This document shows positions 55,375 to 64,000 of a DNA stretch of 64,000 nucleotides, in pieces. The stretch spans positions 25,591,362 through 25,655,361 of the forward strand of contig OX235262.1 in the NCBI GenBank assembly GCA_944472135.2, written 5' to 3'. A model generated the notes under the pieces. The model was not told where the DNA came from and ran no database searches. It was given only the letters and a program-made list of their open reading frames with translations. This stretch comes from Trichobilharzia regenti (Eukaryota; Platyhelminthes; Trematoda; Strigeidida; Schistosomatidae). The stretch's first letter is position 1, and every line of letters starts with the position of its first letter. The position numbers and the translations under genes were made by a program.

Positions 55375-56355
55375 GTCCCAACCATTTTGTATATTTCACC
55401 TTGACTAAGCATGAATGAGGATACATAAGTCTTCCAGAATTAGAAGAACAAGACAGCATGAACCTCTACAACATTCTTAACCTGGAACCGATTCGAAATT
55501 TTCAAAACAAACAACAAATTATTACTTCCATGTAGTTAAGACAATCGGCGAGTGCACTACAAGTAAAGTTTTTTAGACAGGCAGAGAACTTTTATCAACA
55601 CATTCAAACCCCCACTTCAATACTGAAGATCAAATAGCCAGTTGGGGAGTATAAGCAATAGAGAAGCATTCAAGAATTTATTATCAAAAGATGTTCTGAA
55701 GAAAATGGACGTGGACTGTTCATACGCCCAGTAGACAAATGAATGACACCACGAACCAGTCATCGGAGTGAAAGCCAGATAACTAGTAGATGGTTGTGTT
55801 TCTTAGAGTGACAACGAGGACATTATATTATTAAGTGCTGAAAGCCTGTTGATAGTTTAAAGTGATAGCATAGAAGCGACAGAGTTGGAACAAGTTCGCT
55901 AAACGCTTACATTCCACTTGGAATGCTAAGAATAATATAAAGGATTTCTTCAGCTGATGGACAAGATAGCTATTTACGCCTGCAGTTATCTCTTGTTGGC
56001 CTGAATGAGAATCCATTTGTTCAGCTCCTAATTGCAACTGTTTAACTGATTCTGTCCCATCGAATGATCTGATTCCAGAAAAAATGGAATCGCCAAGCTT
56101 CTATCATCGCTCAGTGAGGCCAGTGTACGAAAATATGTCAAATTACTTCCAGATTCTAAGACGTCTGTGGGATTTTCGTCCATAAATAAGCTTATAAGGA
56201 TGCTGTGATCATTCATGTTCACATATCTAGTCGCATAACCCTTTGTTCTTGGTTTGTAATAGTAATAAAGATTGCATTAGTTGCAACGCGGCCTCGAACA
56301 TTAGCATTTAAAAAACAAAAACCCTCATATAGCTCCGAAATTCAAATACCACAGA
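55375..56355. other. Unassigned stretch
   Basis: Adjacent minus-strand frames (56028-56222 and 55831-56037, overlapping by a few bases) have ordinary composition but no motif; possible gene remnant. Nothing else recognised. Confidence 0.35.
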
Positions 56356-56358
56356 AAA

Positions 56359-56775
56359 TTTTCAAGTATTGGTGTTGTAGGGATTTTGTTTGGTTTTATG
56401 GAGGATTTCATCATGAGCTGCTCACTAGCGACTGGCACCATTCAGGCAGTTAAACTAGGGTTCTAGTGGGAAGCCGTGACCAGTAGGGTACAATAGGTCA
56501 AAGATGAGGCTGTAACTCATCAAAGAAGACATTGCGAAATGGTCGCTCTGTATCGTGAATTGGCAGAAGTTAGAATTCAAGAACCGTTGGATTCGGTCCC
56601 AGTGGCTCAATGGTCTACAAGCTCCTCTTGTAACCAGAATGTCCTGGGTTCGAACCCTGGAGGTGGGTGCGTACTGCTGAAGAGTCTCAAACTAGGGAGA
56701 AACAGCTGTCCAGTACTCTCAGGTTTTCCAGTGGTTCTCTGACTGATGTCAGCTCACGATGAAATCCTCCATACC
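56359..56775. mobile_element. SINE-C copy with short inverted tail
   Basis: A 62-bp minus-strand tail (56359-56420, TCAAGTATTGGTGTTGTAGG to TTTCATCATGAGCTG) is joined to a full plus copy: CTCACTAGCGACTGG, 5' extension (CCGTGACCAGTAGGGTACAA), head GGTCCCAGTGGCTCAATGGT, B box GGGTTCGAACCC (56646-56657), hammerhead and tail to GATGAAATCCTCCATACC. Confidence 0.87.
56671..56716 (+). ncRNA. SINE-C hammerhead ribozyme, core intact
   Basis: Stem I GTACTG (56671-56676) pairs perfectly with CAGTAC (56711-56716). The core CTGAAGA (56677-56683) and GAAA (56699-56702) are intact. Stem III is ACA-gc-TGT (56702-56709), the cleavage-site nucleotide is C (56710). Stem II is weakened here (GTCT with GGGA), so activity may be reduced. 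Geometry equals that of Sm-alpha. Confidence 0.7.
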
Positions 56776-56779
56776 TCAG

Positions 56780-57545
56780 AACAAACGCTTCTTTAGGCGA
56801 TCATAACACTCTCACTTGTCTTTAACACATTATTCAAAAGTCTAAAGAAACGCCAATCTGCCTGTGTTGTAAACTCCAACAGGACTTAAACTGCCTAAAA
56901 TTTCATAGTGTTAATCAAAATTTATTGCGAATTGTTTGGTAATGCTGTTTAGACTCGATTTAAATTAACATTGTTTACTCATTTTTTATTACCCTTAAAA
57001 GCAGTTGTTCAACAGAGTATTTACTTTATCCAAATGAAAGTGAGAAATATGTGAAGTATACTTTAAAGTAAGGAGTACATTACATGCTGACTGACTAGAA
57101 ATATCCAGAAACTCACATAAATTTTTTTTATATTTCAGATTGACAGCTTCTGCAACCTGTATAAAAAGTCTCATCTTCAGTGTGAAATAGTAATATCAGC
57201 TTTCTTTAGAATCTGCTATAAATTGTGGCTTTCATCAGTAGCTGACACAAACGAAACAACCAGTCGAAAAACCTAATTAACCTTGGATGACAATTTCATC
57301 CCGCATTATTACTTCTATACACTATTTGTACACTTAAAGCCAAGAGAAGTGGGCTCTATATAAAATATATCAGCATTCTTTCTTCACGTTAATTCATTGT
57401 TCATTGTATGGAAGGCATTACCGACTTCCTAAATCTATTACAATAACAACCTGACACCAAGTATCAGTTTCTACAAATTTGACTGATTACAAGTACGGTC
57501 GTGGATTTATATAAGTTAAAAAGCTATTGAATTGAATTTTTGATT
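56780..57545. other. Unassigned AT-rich stretch
   Basis: Nothing recognised. Confidence 0.4.
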
Positions 57546-57671
57546 TTCCCGTCGATTGATTGGACCAAAGTGCTCGGTCTCAGGTTGACATGTCGGCTTC
57601 TTGTGCAGATGCTTCGACGATGTCTGGGCATTTAGTTAGTATACAATTGGTGGATGGTGGCTAGCAGTGGA

Positions 57672-57716
57672 ATCCAGGATGCGCATTTCGTCCTATTTGG
57701 GACTCGTCAGCTGGAT
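57672..57716 (-). ncRNA. Sm-alpha hammerhead ribozyme
   Basis: Mirror copy on the minus strand, with identical core and stems I and II. Stem III is ATG-cg-CAT, fully paired, whereas the plus copy has a G-U pair. Confidence 0.88.
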
Positions 57717-58202
57717 GTACCTGCATTTCTCAGTGAGTGATGATGTTCCCACTGAGGCTCGAACCCAGTACCCATAGTTTCAAACGCCAAAGCGTTATCC
57801 ACTAGACCACTTGGGCCACGAGAGCCACTGCCTCTTGTGCAACGGGTCATATTAATTATTGAATTGAATTTTTGTCTTGACTTTCCCGTCGATTGATTGG
57901 ACCGAAGTGCTCGGTCTCAGGTTGACATGTCGGCTTCTTGTGCAGGTGCACCGACGATGTCTGGGGATTTGATTTGTATACAATTGGTGGATGGTGGCTA
58001 GCAACCGAGCACTTCGGTCCAATCAATCGGTGGGAAAGTCAAGACAAAAATTCAATTCAATAATTAATATGACCCGTTGCACAAGAGGCAGTGGCTCTCG
58101 TGGCCCAAGTGGTCTAGTGGATAACGCTTTGGCGTTTGAAACTATGGGTACTGGGTTCGAGCCTCAGTGGGAACATCATCACTCACTGAGAAATGCAGGT
58201 AC

Positions 58203-58247
58203 ATCCAGCTGACGAGTCCCAAATAGGACGAAATGCGTATCCTGGAT
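58203..58247 (+). ncRNA. Sm-alpha hammerhead ribozyme
   Basis: Stem I ATCCAG (58203-58208) with CTGGAT (58242-58247); core CTGACGA (58209-58215); stem II GTCC (58216-58219) with GGAC (58226-58229) closed by CAAATA; GAAA (58230-58233); stem III ATG-cg-TAT; cleavage expected after C58241. All core positions are present. Published Sm-alpha hammerheads self-cleave; activity of this copy is inferred. Confidence 0.88.
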
Positions 58248-58289
58248 TCCACTGCTAGCCACCATCCACCAATTGTATACTAAGTTAGA

Positions 58290-58685
58290 AAGCTGTTGAT
58301 TACCGGGGAAAACTGGACGGTTATTTCAACCTAGTTTGAGACTTTCCAGAAATCCGTGACCAAACTTCACTCCCATTGAATCCTTACAAAATAACACTTG
58401 AAAACTTTTCTAATACTCTCCAGCGACTGACAACAAGATGGATATACCTGAAGTTTCAGTGAGAAGTGATAAACACTCTGGTCGATCACAACTAGGTTGA
58501 CTGGTGGTAGGGCAAACATTACAAATTACCAGAAGTTACCATTCATGTGCCTTAGGATTCCATACCCCAGTGGCTGAATAATCAACGAGTTGGCCTTTCA
58601 ACCTGAAATCCCTTGGTTCTATCCCCGAGGGGATATCCATGTTCACTCTTGAATATTCCTAAACTACGCCAAAACTACTATTCAG
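58290..58685. mobile_element. SINE-C, old, with inverted fragment
   Basis: A minus hammerhead/tail fragment (58300-58350: AAACTGGACGGTTATTTCAA, CCTAGTTTGAGACTTTCCAG) is followed by a tail piece and a plus copy (58450-58685) with head CCCCAGTGGCTGAATAATCA and B-box-like TTGGTTCTATCCC. It directly abuts the Sm-alpha unit. Confidence 0.65.
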
Positions 58686-58689
58686 TGAG

Positions 58690-58980
58690 CATTTATTTAG
58701 TTGGCAAAGTTTTATTTTTAAGCACCACTAATTAACTACGAATCAGATGAAGTGACTTCGAAAGCACCAATCACCTGAAGTAGGCATTTTTGTGTATGGA
58801 ATACATATATTTTTAGAAAAAAATTGTACAAAAACTGTAAAATGTTTTACTGAGGAGACCTTCCTCTCACATGTGATAAAAAGAGAACGCTCAGTTTTAG
58901 GTTGAAGTATCAACAGATTATAATTCTATTTTGGGTAAAATTTATTTTGATAGGGCCTCATTATGTTATGCAGTAATATT
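58690..58980. other. Unassigned stretch
   Basis: Nothing recognised. Confidence 0.35.
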
Positions 58981-58984
58981 TACT

Positions 58985-59182
58985 GTGCGTCGGTGGCACA
59001 GTGGTTAGGACTCTCGCCGACCATGCACATGGTCCGGGGTTCGAGCCCACGCCGGCGCACACCTGATATCTATGGTTGGCCTGCAAAATTTGGGCTACCC
59101 ATATCCATGCTGAAAATTCCATACTTGTACCAAAAATACAGTGTGGAATCAAGCTGTAAATCAAAAAAAAATCAAAATCAAT
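58985..59182 (+). mobile_element. SINE-A copy, full length and young
   Basis: Head GTGCGTCGGTGGCACAGTGG, B box GGGGTTCGAGCCC, 7-bp acceptor-like stem TGCGTCG/CGGCGCA and 7-bp anticodon-like stem GACCATG/CATGGTC. Body and A-rich tail complete. Best template for the family consensus. Confidence 0.9.
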
Positions 59183-59184
59183 AA

Positions 59185-59850
59185 ATGGTGCTCGAAGCGT
59201 CATCAGTTAATATTACTGTATAACACCACTGTAAGACTTTATCAAAATAAAAATGTTATCCATAATAGAATTATATTCTACCCAAACCACAGTGCACATG
59301 ATCTATCCTTATATCAACAGAGTAGTTTAACCGCATTCTATGCATGTAATTATTTGGGTCTTCTAACCCTAACAATAACCTTAGTCTTTCCTTCACCTGA
59401 CCTAAACCCAACGTGAAAATATCCCTAAACTAAGTATAATCTAACTCGGACTAACCCCAATGTGGCCCAAATTAGGCTTACCTACCCCTAAGTTGTCCTT
59501 CGCTTAAAGCGTAACTTAATCTTCTCCAAACTTAAGCTGAAACTTGCCAGATATCCCATTATAATAGCTTAACACTTCGATTAGCATGATTTATTGATGA
59601 TGACAGCATTATTTATTGTCCAGGTTTCAGTAACTTGCTCAGCAAGCATCTCAAGGTCCTCGGTGTGAGGTAGCACTTCAGTAGTGAGTGGTGCTTAAAG
59701 TTTAACTTCGCCATTTAGTTTGCATAAATATTCATCAAGGAATAATCCCCTCGCATATTTCCTTTATATTTTTATGTAGTAATTAACTGCATATTTTTAT
59801 GTGTAGTAAAATCTGAATAATCGTGGAAAATATCCATTTGAACATTAGAA
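59185..59850. other. Unassigned stretch
   Basis: 59340-59530 contains a run of imperfect TAACC/CTAACCC-type words (for example 59361-59375, 59400-59420, 59440-59460), possibly decayed tandem repeat; no gene recognised. Confidence 0.35.
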
Positions 59851-59854
59851 GAAA

Positions 59855-61177
59855 AAGAACAAGAAGTTTAGAAAAGATATCGACCTTTTCGGCGATTTCA
59901 TTCTCAAAAGCAGCTGTACAATCTCATTTATATGGATTATTTTACATGGATACAATTAATATTTGTTTAACTCCACATAGTAACGAAGGTGATAATAGTT
60001 TTCAACTTGATATGAAAGTTTGAAGGTAGGAATATAGATTACAAGGGGCTTAGATGCAACATTGAATTGGATAAGAAAACAGTTACAACAGTTACAAAGA
60101 ATACTTTTCCGGTAGCAACTCTAAGAGTGATATTCTCTAGCCGCCCACTACTTCAGAGCAATGGGAAGGACAGACTTCCGCATATGACCACTTCAATGTG
60201 CATTTATCAGTTCACCTGCCTTTGCGGAGCTAGGTACATAGGTCGTTCTATGCGGGTCTTATTAAAACGTGTTAGAGAACATCATCCAGCATGGCTGCAA
60301 AAAGGAGGCACTGGTTCTATCAGAAGCGCAATAATTGTACATCTCGTCAATACTTGTCACAGAATCTCAACTGACTCATCATTTAGAGTCATTTACAAAG
60401 TAAACAAAAATCTACCAAAGGCAGTGTGTTTCCAACTTCTGTGTACTGTGGAGGCTCTCGTCATATGCATCGAAAAGCCGGAGCTATGTGTTCAAAAGAA
60501 GCCAGTCCAGCCTTTACAATTATCATGGGCGTAATCCCTTCGTTTTTTTTATTCTATTATCTGTGTGTGTAATTTTCTCTCTTTGCCTTCATTCAATTCA
60601 TCCTATTTTTCAGTAATAAAATCGGTTATTTTGAGTTTGTTTCCATGCTCTTCCTGATCACACTTGTAATCCATTTAGAACAACCATTTTACAGTTATAT
60701 TCTAATCCTGTGTAAGTTTTTGTTTCTATGCCTCTTGTAATCTATATTCACAACTCCTAACTTAAATTTCAAGTTGAAAATTTTTGATTTCACTTTGTTT
60801 CTATGCTCATTTTGTTCACACCTGTAATTCGTTATATCCCTGCGTATCTAAGCCTCTTGTAATTCATATCAAATTGAAAACAATTACCACCTTATATTCA
60901 CCTTTAAAATTAATTCTCCAATTTTCAAATATTAATTTTGCATAATGTTGACACTGTTTTCTTATCCTATTCAATGTTGCATCTAAGCCCCTTGTAATCT
61001 ATATTCCTACCTTCAAACTTTCATATCAAGTTGAAAACTATTATCACCTTCGTTACTATGTGGAGTTAAACAAATAATAATTGTATCCATGTAAAATAAT
61101 CCATATAAATGCGATTGTACAGCTGCTTTTGAGAATGAAATCGCCGAAAAGGTCGATATCTTTTTTGAACTTCTTGT
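59855..61177 (+). mobile_element. Penelope-like element with about 225-bp inverted termini
   Basis: 59855-60084 and 60953-61177 are inverted copies (outer AAGAACAAGAAG / CTTCTTGTTCTT; inner GGATAAGAAAACAGT / ACTGTTTTCTTATCC). The interior holds one intact GIY-YIG-type frame and a 410-bp 3' UTR with its own imperfect repeats (TATGCCTCTTGTAATCTATA, 60727; AAGCCTCTTGTAATTCATA, 60850; AAGCCCCTTGTAATCTATAT, 60985). Arm identity is high, indicating a young copy. It is 5'-truncated: RT is absent. Confidence 0.85.
60067..60534 (+). pseudogene. PLE GIY-YIG endonuclease domain, open frame but RT missing
   Basis: 155-residue uninterrupted frame. VTKNTFPVATLRVIFSSRPL and GKDRLPHMTTS lead to MCIYQFTCLCGARYIGRSMR, the GIY-YIG core with CLCG cysteines, the conserved arginines and EHHPAWL. 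SIRSAIIVHLVNTCHRIS, SFRVIYKVNKNLPK and the C-terminus EALVICIEKPELCVQ complete the family pattern. In PLEs this domain is fused behind the RT and nicks target DNA. Here the frame starts inside the left inverted terminus, so it is a 5'-truncated piece of a larger ORF rather than a stand-alone gene, although nothing inside it is visibly broken. Confidence 0.85.
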
Positions 61178-61179
61178 TC

Positions 61180-61810
61180 TTTTAAAATCTGAATAACTCT
61201 TTTGGAGAAGTTGTAGATAAAATTGTGAAGCCTTCACAAAAACCTGGTGGTTTGCTTGCCTGAATACACTGTGATTATAAATGAATAGTTCGCGGAATGA
61301 ATCAGTCAAACTTCGTGGTTAAATTATTTTACGTAATTTGTTGTGTCTAGATATTAAAAATCTTCTAGATATAATCTTTAACACATTGAATTTTTGAACA
61401 GGATGCAGCATACCAATGCTATATGTATATGTATGTATACAATTTAATTTTACAGATTCAGAATAAAATTTAGAATATGTTCCATATATATAATATATTA
61501 GTAGAACCATTGAAAAGCGTCATATGGAATCTGGACATATCAAATTATGCTTGTGTTATTTTTTGTGTGTCTTAATTTATTCATTCACGGATATCTAAAT
61601 GTATCCAAATGTGATAGGAAAAGGTTTGTTGATTGGTTTTCATAGTAACAATAATAACTCATAGAAACACAAATCATATAAGTCTTTAATAGGGAAATAT
61701 ATTAGCATAAGTAGAAGAAGATTTGCTCGTATGACTGAATATTAGGAAAATAGAAGATATTCAATAAAGATATTATTAAGAATAAAGAATAAACCACAAG
61801 GCTATGGAAT
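61180..61810. other. Unassigned AT-rich stretch
   Basis: Nothing recognised apart from a short TATG/TATA run at 61420-61440. Confidence 0.4.
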
Positions 61811-61811
61811 T

Positions 61812-61882
61812 GAGAGTTAAGGTTCGAACACGCGTTACGTAGTGTCGTAGTCAGATGTGTTACCAGTAAGCTACTCACTCTC
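61812..61882 (-). other. tRNA-like segment
   Basis: Minus strand: GAGAGTGAGTAGCTTACTGG, TAACACATCTGACTACGACA, then GTGTTCGAACCTTAACTCTC. Ends pair as GAGAGT/ACTCTC, and there is a good B box GTTCGAACC. The T-arm does not fold well, so it is more likely a SINE head or tRNA pseudogene than a working tRNA. Confidence 0.4.
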
Positions 61883-62404
61883 CCCGTTAACCTTAAGCTT
61901 GCCTGTGGTCATTAAAGTGATCGGTCACTAGGAGGTAACAAATGTTGGTAATGGGTGAATTCTTTTCGTACGTTTTGCTATTTGGTCACCAGGTTATGTC
62001 ACTCACCATAGCACTGTACTCTGAACTAATGTTAGATGGATGAAAGCAGCTGACAAATAGCCCTGAACCCAGGTTTCATGCTAGCTAGTACTCTTCAGCC
62101 AAGCGCGTATCTGTAGTTTCTAAGTAACTGATCGCTCCTTTGAAATGAGTGCTAGCATCGTCCAGTGCAACTACCAGAGACGCTACCAATGAGCTATTTA
62201 GTTTATTTGGTTTACATTAGCCGACCTCGCGTTCAGTTAAAGCAATTGTATCACAAAATTTCATAAAATCGTAGTTACCTGTGTGTCAGTTTCACATTCT
62301 TCTGCGTTATGATTTCAAAAGTGAGTTAATATAAAGTAGCAATTTTTAATTATTCCAACTTATAACTGCTAACAGTGCCTATATCTTATTAATTTAGTCT
62401 ATAC

Positions 62405-63140
62405 ATCCAGCGCCAATCGTCATCAACAGGAAGAATTTGAAAGAGGTTACTTCATTCACTTATCTAGGGAGCATTGTCTCAACTACAGTAATGAAGGAAC
62501 GGACGAGGATGTCAATTCGAGCGAGAATCGGGAAGGCGAGAAGCGCATTCATCAACCTGAAATCAATCTGGAAATCTTCGTCACTCAGCCAGAATCAACA
62601 ACAAAATTCGGTCGGATTTTCTATACAAACAACGTCAAGTCATTTCTTCTATATGGAACGGATCAGAAACTTGTCGGGCGGGCGGGTCACAAAGAATATT
62701 TCCAACAGGCTGGCTATTGCAGACTTTTATCAACAACTAGCTGTCTTCGCTGTATACTGAATTAAAATCAGATGGCCGGGCGGGAAATAAACACCAGAAA
62801 GGAACTATGGGAACAAACAAAACAAGAACCAATCACCAGCCAACAAATATGCAGGAGAAAGTGGATTGAGATGGATTGGACACTCGTGGCTGAGGAGGCC
62901 GCTGGGTGACATTGAGTGCGCGTCAGACCATTGCTCGAGTGGAACCCGAAAGGGAAGCGGCGAGTGGGACGTTAAAGGCTGGGTGACATGGAGGTCATCG
63001 TGTGAAGAGGAGTTGAAACAGTATGGACTAACATGGATGCAGGTGAAAAGTACAGCAGAAGGAAGACAGAAGCAAGTGAAGGCGTGCAGTTGAAGCCCTA
63101 TGTTCCACTAAGAACCCAAGGGAACAACAACAACAATACA
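62405..63140 (+). pseudogene. RTE C-terminal half, 3'-complete
   Basis: 62430-62760 reads KEVTSFTYLGSIVSTTVM, RARIGKARSAFINLKSIW and, after a frame change, sequence matching F-N-T-N-V-K-S-F-L-L-Y-G-T-D-Q. 62860-63100 reads MRWIGHSWLRRPLGD, W-N-P-K-G-K-R-R-V-G-like sequence in another frame, and KSTAEGRQKQVKACS. It ends GTTGAAGCCCTATGTTCCAC, TAAGAACCCAAGGGAACAAC with (CAA)n, the RTE 3' terminus shared with SINE-B. Confidence 0.82.
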
Positions 63141-63144
63141 TCGT

Positions 63145-63870
63145 GCATTACTTTATATATTTGGTATGTATATTTTAAGTCTTGCAAATTTCTCATAGTA
63201 AATAACTGCTCATTTTAACTTGATTATAAATTTTTTAAGTAGTTAATTTATTATAATCTATTTACTTAAGTGTCTCGTTTTTAACCAATCATGTGTAGTC
63301 GATTAGGAACTGGTGTTGTCATAGTTACTTGGACTGGAGTTACTAACAGAATCAGACACTTACCATCCAGTCTACTAAAGCTACAACTACTTATTCGAAG
63401 AAATGTTTTGTATACGTCATCTTATCACAAGACTGTAGGACCTGAATATCTGGTGATATTACTCTGACTTTCAAATTTGTCACTATAGGTTAAGAAACAT
63501 GATGGGAATACAAGTTGCACTAAAGGTAAGAGACACAGAGTATGAATCGATGCCCACAAATATGAACAATTCTTTCTTCTTGACTCTTCCTTATTTATAT
63601 CAACGATTCTGGTATAGAGGTAACATTTTTTTGTGTTTCAGCAAAGTTTGATAAAAATTATATTCATAAAGTATGGCTTTATGTCCTTTCAGTTTCAGCT
63701 ACAAAGATGAATCTGACTGGAAAACGACTATGTAATATACATGTTTTGTAGTAAATTATCACTTCCGTCGAGTCACTGTGGCTATCGATCACAGTGCACT
63801 AAGTGAAAGAATCATTTGTCACTTAACGCCTTCCTAGTAGAATGTTGAAATTCTTATTCGCTTTTAGTCT
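63145..63870. other. Unassigned stretch
   Basis: Nothing recognised. Confidence 0.35.
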
Positions 63871-63874
63871 TGTA

Positions 63875-64000
63875 TCAAGCATCAAAGGTAGGACTTCGGA
63901 TGAACAGGGAGAAAACAGAGTTGATGAATATTCCTGGTCAACAACAACAACAACAGCAACAACAGCAGACAACAATCAACCAGTGTGAATAGGAGAAATC
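63875..64000 (+). pseudogene. RTE fragment entering from the right edge
   Basis: VGLRMNREKTELMNIPGQ followed by a CAA/CAG run encoding poly-Gln, then TTINQ. It corresponds to N-x-E-K-T-E-L-x-K-I-x-x-Q-Q-Q in the RTE at 30390-30440 (minus). It is cut by the window end. Confidence 0.65.

Larger units (their letters stand above)
57545..58285. mobile_element. Sm-alpha hammerhead SINE: minus tandem part plus inverted copy
   Basis: A minus Sm-alpha monomer with the start of the next in tandem (GTCGATTGATTGGACC at 57551 and again at 57888, period 337 bp) is followed by an inverted, plus-strand copy. The arms 57636-57915 and 58004-58283 (about 280 bp) are reverse complements with few mismatches around an 88-bp spacer. 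The plus copy has a pol III A box TGGCCCAAGTGG (58101-58112), B box GGTTCGAGCCT (58154-58164) and then the ribozyme. The overall plan, tandem junction then inversion, is the same as that of the SINE-C palindrome at 11373. Confidence 0.92.

Noticed and set aside
58985..59060. Possible functional tRNA genes at the SINE heads
   Set aside because: They fold partly like tRNA and have A and B boxes, but each continues into a SINE body, the anticodon loop is abnormal, and copies are scattered in both orientations.

Overview
The window is AT-rich metazoan DNA with no prokaryotic features. It almost certainly comes from a blood fluke (Schistosoma). The best evidence is a hammerhead-ribozyme satellite/SINE of the Sm-alpha type (337-bp period, core CTGACGA, GTCC, GGAC, GAAA at 58203-58247), together with RTE (SR2-like) retrotransposons, GIY-YIG Penelope-like elements (PLEs), and tRNA-headed SINEs typical of schistosome genomes.

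Only one locus looks like a host gene: 35401-37930 (+), a seven-transmembrane protein whose reading frames join if two very short introns are removed. Schistosome genes are known for such micro-introns. Everything else I can identify is repetitive. Three tRNA-headed SINE families are present: SINE-A (poly-A-tailed), SINE-B (3' end like the RTE 3' end) and SINE-C (carries its own hammerhead-like fold). Sm-alpha is a fourth short family. There are also at least six PLE bodies plus terminal fragments, about ten RTE fragments including one nearly full-length copy (29725-34165, minus), a pair of CR1/SR1-like RT fragments, and a small LTR element with two solo LTRs.

Layout: 1-945 PLE; 1.3-5.2 kb SINEs, RTE fragment, solo LTR and a SINE-C inverted pair; 7.4-9.7 kb a PLE nest with a SINE-A and a second PLE inserted in it; 9.7-12.3 kb SINE-B copies and an 899-bp SINE-C palindrome; 13.4-20.9 kb RTE, SINE-B, a PLE inserted in a SINE-B, and a 190-bp palindrome; 21.4-22.4 kb CR1-like RT; 23-29 kb SINEs in unassigned AT-rich sequence; 29.3-34.2 kb solo LTR and RTE with nested LTR element and SINE-C; 35.4-37.9 kb 7TM gene; 38-50 kb SINEs, PLE, RTE; 53-61.2 kb PLEs, SINE-C, Sm-alpha; 62.4-64 kb RTE.

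Main idea from the hunt: SINE-C repeatedly encodes a hammerhead with the same geometry as Sm-alpha (3-bp stem III closed by 2 nt, about 4-bp stem II, open stem I). Both hammerhead families, like the PLEs but unlike SINE-A and SINE-B, usually sit next to an inverted partial copy of themselves. This suggests that SINE-B rides on RTE machinery while the hammerhead families ride on PLE machinery. All calls are from reading the sequence; no searches or folding programs were run.
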